Assembly: GCA_910588285.1 (NCBI GenBank) | Contig: CAJUQB010000038.1 | Location: forward strand, 1 to 45,253 | Source of the DNA: an uncultured Lachnospiraceae bacterium | GTDB taxonomy: Bacteria > Bacillota > Clostridia > Lachnospirales > Lachnospiraceae | Direction: 5' to 3' | Length of the DNA: 45,253 bases | Shown here: in pieces, positions 6,663-15,590 of the stretch | How positions within the stretch are numbered: the first letter of the stretch is position 1 | How the letters are laid out: every line of letters starts with the position of its first letter | Position numbers and translations under genes: made by a program | The notes under the pieces: model-generated | Told to the model about the DNA's origin: nothing | Database searches by the model: none | The model's input: the letters and a program-made list of their open reading frames with translations, nothing else

Positions 6663-9116
6663 TCAAAACCTAAAAAAATCAAACCGGAACGGCATTTCCA
6701 AACGTTCCTCTGAAATTATGTTTTCATTACTTACATTCCTCACAGAAAGCACCCCGCCTGTATCAATTGTCAAAAAGAATGGCCTTGTGCCGATATTACT
6801 AATAGACCTAACACTGTGGTGTTTTGGCAAGTACAGGCTTCCTTTGTCGCTTATCTGGAACTCCACGGATTCGCCAGCCATATGCGTTTTCGTGGAATAA
6901 GAGCCATATACGCACACGAATGCCCCTGAAACCCTTGCCAGGATTTTCATTTTCCCAATACTGCTCCCCTCACTCGTCCCTGTAAGTTCCGCCTCTTCCT
7001 TGAATGTCTGCTGCAGGCTCTTTATAAATGCGCTTTCCACAACTGCCCCATTCGGGAAATACGGGGTGTCCATTAACTTAAACTCATCTGGGTTATCAGA
7101 ATAAAGCCCAGTACCAATTATTATGCATGGTGTCCCAAGAGGGGAATATATATTTAAAAACGGATGGTTAGGGATCCCTCCCTCAGACGGATTATCGTAA
7201 CCAGTCTTTGCAAACAGATAGGTTTTTGTCGTAGGGGGGCGTGTGCTTGAATCTAAGTATTGCAGGTGGATACCATTGATCGCTTTCACTATGCTGCCCT
7301 CAATCTCGCCCCCAACTATCTTCTGACCATTGATCTCCCCTCCGTTAAGCAGGTCACAGTTTATCTCCCCAGTCGTTATATTCTTCCCATTTATAGTGGT
7401 CTTGCCCTCATTTGAAAGGTCTGAGAATACAACCATGCCTGACATCTCTATTATCCCTTTCAGCTCACTTTCAAACCCATCCTCATTTTCGAGCGTTATG
7501 GAGATCCCTGCCGTTTTTTCCCCATTCTTAACCTCCAGCTTTATGCTTTTCACGGTCTGCGCTATCCTTGAGGACAAGTTTTCAGTTATAAGTTTAAGCT
7601 GCTCCACTAATTCCCAAGATGCCCCGTTTGAAAGGTATAGATTTCCATTTCCCTGGTTCAAGTAATATTTACCATTATTCTCGCTTGCTTCATATTTAAT
7701 TTCTTCTCCATCTTCGTATCCGAACAAACCGACTTCATAATTCTTTGTGTCATACTTGCTTGTAGCTGCACTTACTGTTGAAGTAATGTTTTCTGCCGTC
7801 TGCACAATACTAGACCTTACATCTGTAAAGTTCCCTGCGGTATCCCTTTCAAAACTTGTTAATTCCGACCTTGTCTCATTAACATTCCTTACCAAAGTAT
7901 TTGTTTTCCCTTTTAACTGGATAATTGAACTCTGGACACCGTTTACCTTGTCCCCATATTCCTCAACCCCATCTGCCCCAATTTCATCCCTCAAGGCCTG
8001 GATCCCCTTTAACGTCCTTTTCAGTATGTAGCTTTCCACTATGTCGTATTTGGTTGGGATCCTGATGGCATCCCCAACTTCAAGGCATGGATTTCCAATT
8101 ACGTCGCAGCTAAAAGGTATGTATGTGATGTCTGTAATTTTCCCAAAAATATTTTTCGCAATTTCCCGCAGCTCCTGGTCTGACTTCCCGTAAACAAGGA
8201 AATTATCTTCGATGACATAGCAGTTGCCATCTTGGCTTAAATCCTCCTCCGGCCAGATTATGCCTATATCGTTCTCACTGTTCCTGATTTGCAACTTTGT
8301 AATCCTCTTTGTGAAATAATCCCCCCAATCGCATTCTATGTACTCGCTTTTCCCAATCCTGTAAGAATCCGGGTCCTGGGGGTACAGATGCCCGGTCTTT
8401 GACTGGGCCAGGTGTTCCGGGACATGGTCCGGGAACAAGCCATCAGAAGGATAAAGGCCGCCTATGTCCTGCTTAAGGTAAACATAATGGAATTTTCCAT
8501 CCCGGCCGATATGCCCAAAGCACCCATTAATTTCACATATGGCCGTAATGACGTCCCTACCACTTATCTGCTCTGGCTGGATTGTCCGTTTTACCACCAT
8601 TCCGTCATTCACAAGGCCGCCTTCCGGAATGGATTCAGCCAGACCAAAATGGCGCAAAAAAGATTCCCGGAACTGCCGTATGGCTACTGTACTTCCATCA
8701 TTTGGGAGGATTGCATTATACCACCCGGCCACGTCCGTTTTTAAAATATCGTACATGGCATCGTAAGCCACTATTTCCCGGTACTTCCTGTCAGCGGAAA
8801 TTTTATCGGAATCTTTGTCGGATCCTACCTTGTATTTTCCGACTGGGAAAATGGTATCCGGGTTCCCCTCCAGTTCCAGTTTTACATCCAACCGTTTCCC
8901 GGCCATCGGCAAGAAAATGTTTGAAGACTTAAATTTAAGTACGCTTGCTTCGCAGGAGCCAAAACGAAGCTCCCCTTCGGAACAAAGGCTTTCCTCCAAT
9001 TCCATTTCCTGGTTATACAAATCATCATTTGTAAGCACTACGCCATCAAATTCAATTGCAATCTGTTTTGGTATGCTGTTCTTTAAAAACAAATCAAAAT
9101 ACTTATAATTAACCAT
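6663..9116 (-). CDS. Tail hub / tail-associated protein (Tal-like)
   Basis: 817 residues. The N-terminal 380 residues look like the baseplate hub (gp27/Tal-like) fold, with segments such as VGSDKDSDKISADRKYREIVAYDAM and LEVGDAIRIPTKYDIVES. The middle (about 395-560) is coiled coil (RNVNETRSELTSFERD; SSRIAQTVKSIKLEVKN). The C-terminus (560-817) has beta-helix-like stretches (INGKNITTGEINCDLLNGGEINGQKIVGGEI) and no recognisable hydrolase motif. Position after Dit and before the fibre supports a hub or adaptor role. Confidence 0.87.
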   Translation of the reverse strand: MVNYKYFDLFLKNSIPKQIAIEFDGVVLTNDDLYNQEMELEESLCSEGELRFGSCEASVLKFKSSNIFLPMAGKRLDVKLELEGNPDTIFPVGKYKVGSDKDSDKISADRKYREIVAYDAMYDILKTDVAGWYNAILPNDGSTVAIRQFRESFLRHFGLAESIPEGGLVNDGMVVKRTIQPEQISGRDVITAICEINGCFGHIGRDGKFHYVYLKQDIGGLYPSDGLFPDHVPEHLAQSKTGHLYPQDPDSYRIGKSEYIECDWGDYFTKRITKLQIRNSENDIGIIWPEEDLSQDGNCYVIEDNFLVYGKSDQELREIAKNIFGKITDITYIPFSCDVIGNPCLEVGDAIRIPTKYDIVESYILKRTLKGIQALRDEIGADGVEEYGDKVNGVQSSIIQLKGKTNTLVRNVNETRSELTSFERDTAGNFTDVRSSIVQTAENITSTVSAATSKYDTKNYEVGLFGYEDGEEIKYEASENNGKYYLNQGNGNLYLSNGASWELVEQLKLITENLSSRIAQTVKSIKLEVKNGEKTAGISITLENEDGFESELKGIIEMSGMVVFSDLSNEGKTTINGKNITTGEINCDLLNGGEINGQKIVGGEIEGSIVKAINGIHLQYLDSSTRPPTTKTYLFAKTGYDNPSEGGIPNHPFLNIYSPLGTPCIIIGTGLYSDNPDEFKLMDTPYFPNGAVVESAFIKSLQQTFKEEAELTGTSEGSSIGKMKILARVSGAFVCVYGSYSTKTHMAGESVEFQISDKGSLYLPKHHSVRSISNIGTRPFFLTIDTGGVLSVRNVSNENIISEERLEMPFRFDFFRF

Positions 9117-9125
9117 CCCAGCCCC

Positions 9126-9542
9126 CTAATATTCAATCAGTTCTATTGAGAAAGGATTATATTCTATGTCATTTGTCGCTTCATTTACCGTATGTATGGA
9201 ATAGGTTACGTCCGGCATGTACATGACTGCGGCCTTATATTCCAGTTCTTCATCGTTCCAATACGTAACCATTAGGCGCCGTTCCCTTTTGCTTGTTATT
9301 TCAAGGGTCGCAAGACCTAGCACATTTTTGAAGGCCGTCATTTCCGCTAAGTCCATGGGGCGGATATTGAGCGTCAGGTAAGTCTTAAAATTTTCACTCG
9401 TTTCCCTGTGCAGCAATACATTTGCATCCCGGTACGCATCAAGCTCCACGCGCTGGTTCGGCGTGGATTCCCAGCCATCCGCAAGGATAAAGCTATTGGG
9501 GAGTATGACATTCCCGAATTTTATCAGCCATCCGTTAAACAT
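9126..9542 (-). CDS. Distal tail (Dit-like) protein
   Basis: 138 residues, beta-rich, resembling the short Dit-like proteins found between tape measure and tail hub in clostridial siphophages (possibly DUF6711). It probably forms the ring connecting tail tube to hub. Ribosome site GGAGGGGAGG precedes the ATG. The family call rests on length and position more than on a motif. Confidence 0.75.
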   Translation of the reverse strand: MFNGWLIKFGNVILPNSFILADGWESTPNQRVELDAYRDANVLLHRETSENFKTYLTLNIRPMDLAEMTAFKNVLGLATLEITSKRERRLMVTYWNDEELEYKAAVMYMPDVTYSIHTVNEATNDIEYNPFSIELIEY

Positions 9543-9554
9543 TTTCCTCCCCTC

Positions 9555-12500
9555 CTAATGCAAAAATAAATCTTTCCCAGTTTTTTTGAAATATGTATCC
9601 GCCTCTGTTTTCACTGCCTTGGTAATGTCCTTTCCCCCCAGGAACACGCGAACGCTGATATCTCCCCCCATGCCACCGTTCTTTTTCATGGCATTGGAAA
9701 CAGCTTTTTCAATCGTGGACAGCGGGGCTTCCACATTTGTCTGCCCAAACCTCTGGTCGCCCAGGACGGCCAGGAATGGGTTTCCGCCACGGATAACCGC
9801 ACCGGATGCAAGCTGTGGGATCTGCATCCCAGAAGCGGATGCCATGGCCGGAGGGTAAGCTGCCGCCCTCCCAATCCCACCAGCCACTCCACCAAATGCA
9901 CCTCCTGCTATCGAAGTTGCAGCACTTGCTTTTGAACCTATGCTTCCTATCTTTTCAAGCAAGTTCTTAACCATATCAGATATCCACCCGAATACATCGT
10001 TAATAATTTTTTTGATATTTCCTAAAATTTCATTAACTTTACCAAATATTCCATCCCATATCCCATCCCATATTCCCTTGATGGAACCCAGGACATTGGA
10101 AATGGTCCCTTTCACTGCATTTATCGCATTTGAAACAACTTTTTTTATCCCATTCCATAAACTGTTTGTCTTCAACTTGATTGCGCTCCATGCGGCTATA
10201 ATTATACTTTTTATTAAATTAAAAACAGAAGATACTATCGACTTTAACCTATTCCAATTTCCTGTCAATAAGGATTTTATAATGTCCCAAACGGTTGACG
10301 TTATAATTTTAATTCCGTTCCAAACATTTGATATAGCTTTCTTGATTCCGTTAAAAATGCTGCCCGCCAAAGACTTTATGCCATTCCATACACCTGATAC
10401 AAAACCTTTTATTCCATTCCATACTGTGGACGTGACTGTTTTAATTGAATTCCAAACAATAGAAATTACAGATTTTATCCCATTAAAAACTGTAGAACCC
10501 AAAGATTTCAGTCCGTTCCATATTCCAGAAAGTATGGTTTTTATTGCGTTCCAAACTGTGGAAGTCAATGATTTTATCTCGTTCCATGCTGCATTAATCA
10601 AATTTTTAACAAAATCTGTTCCGTTTTTTACGAGATTCTTGATTTCTTTCCATTTTTTTGCAATCCAGTCTTTCAGCTTCCCGGCGGCTTCTTTGATTTT
10701 GTCCCAGTTTGCGATAAGCAAAGCGCCAACTGCTATGGCGGCGCCAACTGCAATTGTTACGGGTCCACCCAATGCGGCAACAATTGCAGATAAGGCCGCT
10801 CCTAATCCACCGCCTCCGACAAGTGTCGCTATAAACCCTTGGACAGCACCTACAATTCCAGTAATTATGGAAACTAAACCTCCGCCAGATAAAATTGCTA
10901 TAAACCCTTGGACAGCACCTATGATAGTTGTTATTAAAGGAACTATTTTTCCTGCTGCAAACATGCCGATTAATGCAGCCCCTATTACTTCTATAATCCA
11001 TTTATTTTCAATCAAAAAATCAAAAAATTTTTTTACCACATCTGAAATTTTTCCAACAAAATTTATAACAGATTTTATTGCTATCAAAATTCCACTTCCT
11101 AAAATATCCAATATCTTCCCTAAAGTCCCCATGGCAATGCTAGAAATCCAAGAAAAAAGAGGAACTAAAATTGTTTCCCAAAAAATTCTTAAAATATCAA
11201 TCAAACTTCCAACAAGTTCAGATATTTTTTTTATTGTTTCCCCAAATGGTCCCTCCATGATTTCTTTAAATCTCTCACCAAGACCTTGTAAAACCGGAAC
11301 TATATATGTGTTGTATCCATCCAGGAGTTTTCCAAGGATTTCAGAGATTCCATTTGCGATTGAATCAAAAAGCGGTTTTAAATATTTATCATAAACATCA
11401 GAAACTGCATCCCTGACCTTCTGAACTGCCGTCAGCAATCCGCTTGTAAATGGCTCAATAGCTTCTAATGTACCCTCTATCGCTTCTTTAATTTTATCCT
11501 TATTATCAATGATTGGCTTGGTTATCATGTTCAGGATATCCCGGCCAAGTTTTGCGGCATTTTCAGATATTAACATTCCAACTTCTGCAAAAATACCAAT
11601 CAGGTTAGCCGCTATCTGCTGTGCGGTGTCGCCGCCGAAAACAGAAAATATATCAGCAAACGAAACGGAAAAATCCCCGATAATTGCGGAAATTTCAGTT
11701 CCGATATCAAACATCGAAATTATGTACTGCTTAATCCTGTCTTTATTCTGCGTTAGGTATTTTTCAATTCCCCCAACAAGTAACTGCGCTATCGTAAGGC
11801 CGATTCTCGCCATGGAACCTACAACCTGCCCCAGAGAATACGCTAACTGGTCTGCGAATCTGTTTGCGGCCGCAATAACTTCTGGGTCGGTAAATATTTC
11901 TTTCAAGGTCTGTCCGATGGATATTATGTCTTTTTTTAATTCCGCAAGGATTGGCTTATAGTCCCCAAGACCTTCAAAAAAACCTTTGGCGAATAAATCT
12001 TTCAGCTGCTTTAGCCTGTCCAGGATTCCATCAAGCGCGCTGCCAAGCGCATCTGCGCCAGCCGTATCCTCTTTAAAAGAAAGTTCCGGCATTTCAAATC
12101 CCCCGCCACTTGCACTTCCGCCAGACCCAGAGCCAGAACCGCCACCACCGCTGCCTGATTCCTTCCCCAGCACATTCAGCTTGTCAAATGGGGCAAGGGC
12201 TTTGCTTGCAGCTTTACCCGATTTTTCCGCTGACTTCCCTGCCGCATCCATTCCTTTTGCAAGGTCATCTGCGCCGCCTGCAGCCGCGGATAAGTCTGAT
12301 GCAAACTGCCCAGAATCCCCAACAGGGATTGATATTCCAAATAGTTTTGACAAGATTGCGCCAATCTGCTTCGCAATGGCTATCAGGGCGGAAAGGACAG
12401 TGTTTAAAAATTTCACGACAGGAGTTAGTACCGTTATCAGACCAGAGCCTAGGACAGACAGCAGCTCTTTAAACTGCTCCGACAAAATCCTTGTCTGGTT

Positions 12501-13172
12501 TGCCCAACTGTCGGAAGTCCTTGCAAAATCCCCGGCGGCAAGGCTTGTCTGTTCCATTACATAGTTATAGCGGAGCTGTACTTTTTCGGCCTGTGACATG
12601 GCAGATATTTTTTTGTTTATTCCATGAGCCGCAGCATACTCCTGCAGATTAACCTCTGTCTGAACAATTCCATATTGCTTTAAAACTTCTGTTTCTCCTG
12701 TGAATACGCCATGCAAAGCCGTTGCTGTATCTTCGGCGGACTTATTGTAGAAACTCGCCATATCTGCCGCTCTTTTTGTTAAATTTATAGCCATGTCGGA
12801 CGCTGTTTCCGCACTCCCCACCATATTGGAAGCCATGGCCATAAATGTAGATCCCATCTCTTTTGCTGCTAATTGCGAAAGACCAAACTGCTTTACAGAT
12901 GTTTTTGCAAATTCCTCCATCTTGTAAGACATGCTGCCAAAAGCTGTATCAACGACATTCTGGACTTCTTGAATATCACTTGCAGTCTTTATTGCTTGCC
13001 TTCCGAGCGCAACAAGCCCAGCGATTCCAAGCCCAAACCCGAGAGAGCCAATTATCCCCCTTAGGCTGCTCCCAAGCCTTTCCATGCCAGAAAGAAGCCC
13101 TCTTGCTCCCCTTTCAAACCCTCTTGTATTAAGTTGTGTGTTTATCCTTATACTTCCGTCATATCCTGCCAT
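9555..13172 (-). CDS. Tape measure protein
   Basis: 1205 residues, the longest gene, as expected of the protein that sets tail length. N-terminal residues 1-260 form the TP901-type core. A Gly/Ser-rich linker (about 345-365) follows the phrase LNVLGKESGSGGGG. Hydrophobic segments at about 720-810 may insert into the membrane at ejection. From about residue 855 to 1075 the sequence is made of some twenty 11-residue units of the pattern VWNGIKxxxSx (hendecad coiled coil). No lytic domain is visible. The leader between promoter L2 and this gene contains a terminator-like hairpin. Confidence 0.96.
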   Translation of the reverse strand: MAGYDGSIRINTQLNTRGFERGARGLLSGMERLGSSLRGIIGSLGFGLGIAGLVALGRQAIKTASDIQEVQNVVDTAFGSMSYKMEEFAKTSVKQFGLSQLAAKEMGSTFMAMASNMVGSAETASDMAINLTKRAADMASFYNKSAEDTATALHGVFTGETEVLKQYGIVQTEVNLQEYAAAHGINKKISAMSQAEKVQLRYNYVMEQTSLAAGDFARTSDSWANQTRILSEQFKELLSVLGSGLITVLTPVVKFLNTVLSALIAIAKQIGAILSKLFGISIPVGDSGQFASDLSAAAGGADDLAKGMDAAGKSAEKSGKAASKALAPFDKLNVLGKESGSGGGGSGSGSGGSASGGGFEMPELSFKEDTAGADALGSALDGILDRLKQLKDLFAKGFFEGLGDYKPILAELKKDIISIGQTLKEIFTDPEVIAAANRFADQLAYSLGQVVGSMARIGLTIAQLLVGGIEKYLTQNKDRIKQYIISMFDIGTEISAIIGDFSVSFADIFSVFGGDTAQQIAANLIGIFAEVGMLISENAAKLGRDILNMITKPIIDNKDKIKEAIEGTLEAIEPFTSGLLTAVQKVRDAVSDVYDKYLKPLFDSIANGISEILGKLLDGYNTYIVPVLQGLGERFKEIMEGPFGETIKKISELVGSLIDILRIFWETILVPLFSWISSIAMGTLGKILDILGSGILIAIKSVINFVGKISDVVKKFFDFLIENKWIIEVIGAALIGMFAAGKIVPLITTIIGAVQGFIAILSGGGLVSIITGIVGAVQGFIATLVGGGGLGAALSAIVAALGGPVTIAVGAAIAVGALLIANWDKIKEAAGKLKDWIAKKWKEIKNLVKNGTDFVKNLINAAWNEIKSLTSTVWNAIKTILSGIWNGLKSLGSTVFNGIKSVISIVWNSIKTVTSTVWNGIKGFVSGVWNGIKSLAGSIFNGIKKAISNVWNGIKIITSTVWDIIKSLLTGNWNRLKSIVSSVFNLIKSIIIAAWSAIKLKTNSLWNGIKKVVSNAINAVKGTISNVLGSIKGIWDGIWDGIFGKVNEILGNIKKIINDVFGWISDMVKNLLEKIGSIGSKASAATSIAGGAFGGVAGGIGRAAAYPPAMASASGMQIPQLASGAVIRGGNPFLAVLGDQRFGQTNVEAPLSTIEKAVSNAMKKNGGMGGDISVRVFLGGKDITKAVKTEADTYFKKTGKDLFLH

Positions 13173-13188
13173 AAAACCACCTCAAAAC

Positions 13189-13277
13189 AAAAAGGCGCCA
13201 CAGACGCGCATTACACGCATCCATGACACCTTTTAGTCCTTCCCCTATGCCAATTCATAGGGCGCACTGATTTAGTT
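13189..13277 (-). ncRNA. Candidate small leader RNA upstream of tape measure
   Basis: From the expected start of promoter site L2 (about 13277) to the T-run near 13187, the minus strand encodes about 90 nt with two compact hairpins: CCCTATG-aattgg-CATAGGG (perfect 7 bp, + strand 13242-13261), and a terminator stem AAAAGGUGUCA / UGGCGCCUUUU (13189-13234) with an inner stem. The T-run continues TTTTTGTTTT. The tape measure ribosome site follows at once. It could be a free small RNA or an attenuator; no ORF of note lies in it. Confidence 0.5.
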
Positions 13278-13283
13278 AGGATA

Positions 13284-13325
13284 ATTGTATCATTATTTTT
13301 AAATGGATTTGTACCAAATTAAAAG
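13284..13325 (-). promoter_or_regulatory. Late promoter site L2 (tape measure)
   Basis: Minus strand: TTTAATTTGGTACAA (+ strand 13308-13323), 22-base spacing, then TGATACAAT with -10 TACAAT at 13284-13289. It begins in the T-run of the terminator that ends the preceding unit, so terminator and promoter are fused. Confidence 0.82.
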
Positions 13326-13344
13326 AGCAGTATCTCTACTGCCC
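13317..13344 (-). terminator. Terminator overlapping the stop of the 45-aa gene
   Basis: GGGCAGTA-GAGA-TACTGCTC followed by TTTTAATTT on the minus strand. The stem includes the stop codon of the small gene at 13336, and the T-run runs into late promoter site L2. Confidence 0.8.
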
Positions 13345-13473
13345 TTTATCCGCTTTCACAATCTTCTTTTCAACTTCCATAATCACAATCCCGTCCTTGT
13401 TCCGCCTGATCTCCGCAGTATTGCCCCGCTCCGCAATCTCCCGGGCAGTCTTTCCGATTTCCTTGTCTGTCAT
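13336..13473 (-). CDS. Small tail-region protein (45 aa)
   Basis: Reading 13473 downwards gives MTDKEIGKTAREIAERGNTA and on to ADKGQ. It starts with ATG overlapping the stop of the Gp15-type gene (ATGA), so it is translationally coupled, and it stops inside a terminator hairpin. Length, coupling and position between a tail chaperone-type gene and the tape measure suggest a tail-assembly accessory protein; function is unknown. Confidence 0.75.
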   Translation of the reverse strand: MTDKEIGKTAREIAERGNTAEIRRNKDGIVIMEVEKKIVKADKGQ

Positions 13474-14057
13474 TTCTTTCCTTTCTTTGCATACTTCATA
13501 AATATGTCATACTCTGCTCGCTCCTGTGCTGACATCTGTGTATCTTCCACGTTTTCAAGCGCATACCGCTCCTTTACCTCTTTCAGAGCTTTCTTGTCGG
13601 ACGGTTTCATCTTTGGGTCAATCTTTTTCGTGCGGATATCCACAATACGGGTAAAGGCACATTCTTCCAGTGTAGATAACAGCCCCATGAATACCCAAAA
13701 GTGCATATCGACAGTATTCAGATTTATTCCAAACTGCGTTAGGAAAGCAGAAAATATGCGCCATTGATCTACATCATAATCCACATCTTTTTTCTGTTCT
13801 TCCTTACTCTTGATAGGATTGTCTGTATACCAGCCGGACAAAAACCACTGTACCCCCTCTTGTATGGTTGCCATATCTGGATATTCCGCGGCGTTCTCCA
13901 CATCAAACAACAGAGCACAGGATATAGATATCTTTTCCATGTCAGTTAATCCATTGTCGCTTAACGCCTGAAACATCTGTACTCCTATACGGAAATCGCT
14001 GTTGATGGGATAACCTTTGTATTCTGTTGGAAGTCTGTCAAGCATGATATTGAACAT
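13470..14057 (-). CDS. Bacteriophage Gp15-family protein (tail assembly chaperone)
   Basis: 195 residues matching the Gp15 family (start MFNIMLDRLPTEYKGYPI, core DNPIKSKEEQKKDVDYDVDQW ... DMHFWVFMGLL), a family always found just upstream of the tape measure in Gram-positive siphophages. With the preceding gene it occupies the place of the gpG/gpGT tail chaperones. Its ATG overlaps the previous stop (TGATG). Confidence 0.9.
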   Translation of the reverse strand: MFNIMLDRLPTEYKGYPINSDFRIGVQMFQALSDNGLTDMEKISISCALLFDVENAAEYPDMATIQEGVQWFLSGWYTDNPIKSKEEQKKDVDYDVDQWRIFSAFLTQFGINLNTVDMHFWVFMGLLSTLEECAFTRIVDIRTKKIDPKMKPSDKKALKEVKERYALENVEDTQMSAQERAEYDIFMKYAKKGKK

Positions 14058-14509
14058 CAGCTTTTAGAACCCTTCCTGCCCTTGCTATACTTCCTGTTAA
14101 TAGTTTGATTTCGCTCTTTTGCATACTTCTCAATAAACGGAGCAATCTTTTCAAAAAACTCCGCAATTGAATACATATCTGGAATGATACTGCCGAAAAT
14201 CTTTTTCGATGCCCCGACACCGAAAATATTATCAATCTTTTCACAGGCCTCTTTGCTTACCTTATCCCGGATATCAAGGACATTGCTAAGTGCTTCATGG
14301 TTGATTCCATCCCCATTGTCAGAAACAACTTTCCCGGCCTGCTCCTCCATGTCCTTAATGTTTCCCTGGGTGTTTTGCTCATCAAACCATTGCATCAATT
14401 CTGAAAATCCCCTGAAAAAGCCATTGTCCAAAACAGAAAATTCTATGCATTCCCCTGCGTCATTCACCTCAATCTTTTTCAGGCCATTGTCAATCCGTAA
14501 ACTATCCAT
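14057..14509 (-). CDS. Tail assembly chaperone-like protein (DUF6673-type)
   Basis: 150 residues from the start MDSLRIDNGLKKIEVND, chosen because AAAGGATG lies just upstream; the longer frame from 14554 lacks a site. The fold (N-terminal beta elements, C-terminal helices, basic tail RKYSKGRKGSKS) and position between tail tube and Gp15 fit the first tail chaperone. Stop and next start overlap, giving coupling instead of the frameshift used by lambda-like phages. A stem-loop (14528-14560) sits in the short leader. Confidence 0.8.
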   Translation of the reverse strand: MDSLRIDNGLKKIEVNDAGECIEFSVLDNGFFRGFSELMQWFDEQNTQGNIKDMEEQAGKVVSDNGDGINHEALSNVLDIRDKVSKEACEKIDNIFGVGASKKIFGSIIPDMYSIAEFFEKIAPFIEKYAKERNQTINRKYSKGRKGSKS

Positions 14510-14527
14510 ACTTAACATCCTTTCCAA

Positions 14528-14560
14528 ATCGGGGTATGATGGAAAGGCGCACACCCCGAT
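14528..14560 (-). promoter_or_regulatory. Perfect 8-bp stem-loop before chaperone gene
   Basis: ATCGGGGT (14528-14535) and ACCCCGAT (14553-14560) are perfect inverted repeats around a 17-nt loop, between the tail tube stop and the chaperone ribosome site. There is no T-run, so it is more likely an RNA stability or processing element that sets the tube-to-chaperone ratio than a terminator. Confidence 0.5.
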
Positions 14561-14580
14561 ATATTAAGTTTCCTTAATAC

Positions 14581-15129
14581 CTAGCTTAAATTACTCTTGC
14601 TACTTGCTTTTGTTGTTGTGTTCTGCGTTTCTAGCGATGCGGTTTCTGCGCTACCTGCTGTAAATTTTCCAGTTTCAACATTAAATGTTCCTTGAATGCC
14701 ATCCCCACGGCCTCCAATCGTAATAGAATTCGTGACATTCGCTCCTGCATCACCTCCTGTGCTTCCAACGGAAATTGCACATTTGCGCTGCACCGCCGGG
14801 TAAGACGGCCCCGAACCTTTGATTCTTACACGTACATAAGATGATACCGCCTTGCTGCCTGTTGGCAATGTGTCAATCAAGTTGTTAAACCAATCAACAA
14901 GATCCGTGTCGTCTTGGTCTATATCCTGCATTTCGACAGAGATTGACGGAGTATAAGATTTTATATCTGTTGTGCCGTTTTCCTGATTAATCCACTGTTC
15001 GGTTTCCTCTTCGGCATTGAATTCTTCTGTCAAAGAAGCAATGCCATCGCCTAACAGGTGATAGTCTGCATCCGCAAGTGTTTTGCTCATGCTTATGTCT
15101 ACAAAATGCTGTAATTCATGTCGTTTCAC
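14581..15129 (-). CDS. Major tail tube protein
   Basis: 182 residues; GTG start behind AAAGGGG. Beta-rich composition with the motif TPSISVEMQDIDQDDTDLVDWF and a C-terminal half rich in Gly/Thr (FNVETGKFTAGS) is typical of siphophage tail tube subunits. Position directly after the tail terminator and before the chaperones supports this. The last residues (TTKASSKSNLS) closely match the last residues of the major capsid protein. Confidence 0.88.
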   Translation of the reverse strand: MKRHELQHFVDISMSKTLADADYHLLGDGIASLTEEFNAEEETEQWINQENGTTDIKSYTPSISVEMQDIDQDDTDLVDWFNNLIDTLPTGSKAVSSYVRVRIKGSGPSYPAVQRKCAISVGSTGGDAGANVTNSITIGGRGDGIQGTFNVETGKFTAGSAETASLETQNTTTKASSKSNLS

Positions 15130-15131
15130 TT

Positions 15132-15587
15132 TTATGCCCCTTTCTTTCTATATTCCATTACCACATTCGATACATAGACAGTTGCTTTGTCACCCTCGAC
15201 TTCTTCAACGGCTGAAAAACTGTCACTTGCGGTAAACTTCGTTATTTTTCTGTTTCCTGTTAATTTTGGAAGATTTTCTACATCTTCCAGCCAGCCAGCA
15301 ATATTATCCAAAACGGACTGTGCATTTATCATCTGTCCGTTCCCAGTTGGAAAGCTCTGGTAGGCAAGCTGGATATTTAAATCTGCCGTGAATCCTCCGG
15401 CAATGTCCCATTTTTTTATTCCGCCTCCGGCGGTTATAATGTACACGCACTTGCCAACATCTTTTGAGTTGTACTTAACCTTTGCGTCCTTTGGGATATA
15501 TGGGCACTCCGCAATCAGTTCCAGCAGCATTTCCCCGACTTTATCATATTCCGTTTTGGACAGGCGTTCTTTGATTTCTTCGGGCAT
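15132..15587 (-). CDS. Tail terminator / minor capsid protein (Phage_min_cap3 type)
   Basis: 151 residues with the layout of tail-terminator proteins: an N-terminal helix, GKCVYIITAGGGIKKWDIAGGFTADLNIQLAYQS, and a C-terminal strand VYVSNVVMEYRKKG. It would cap the tail tube and join it to the connector. Ribosome site AAGGAG precedes the ATG. An exonuclease gene ends only a few bases upstream, separating it from the other connector genes. Confidence 0.82.
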   Translation of the reverse strand: MPEEIKERLSKTEYDKVGEMLLELIAECPYIPKDAKVKYNSKDVGKCVYIITAGGGIKKWDIAGGFTADLNIQLAYQSFPTGNGQMINAQSVLDNIAGWLEDVENLPKLTGNRKITKFTASDSFSAVEEVEGDKATVYVSNVVMEYRKKGA

Positions 15588-15590
15588 AGG

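Noticed and set aside
9940..11394. 484-codon plus-strand open frame opposite the tape measure gene
   Set aside because: It is the antisense shadow of the repetitive hendecad region. It lacks a ribosome site and its composition (Ile/Phe/Pro runs) is that of reversed coiled-coil codons.
13806..13856. GGGGTACAG with a near -10 box inside the Gp15 gene
   Set aside because: Both the upstream element and the -10 position are off by one or more, so it is probably chance.
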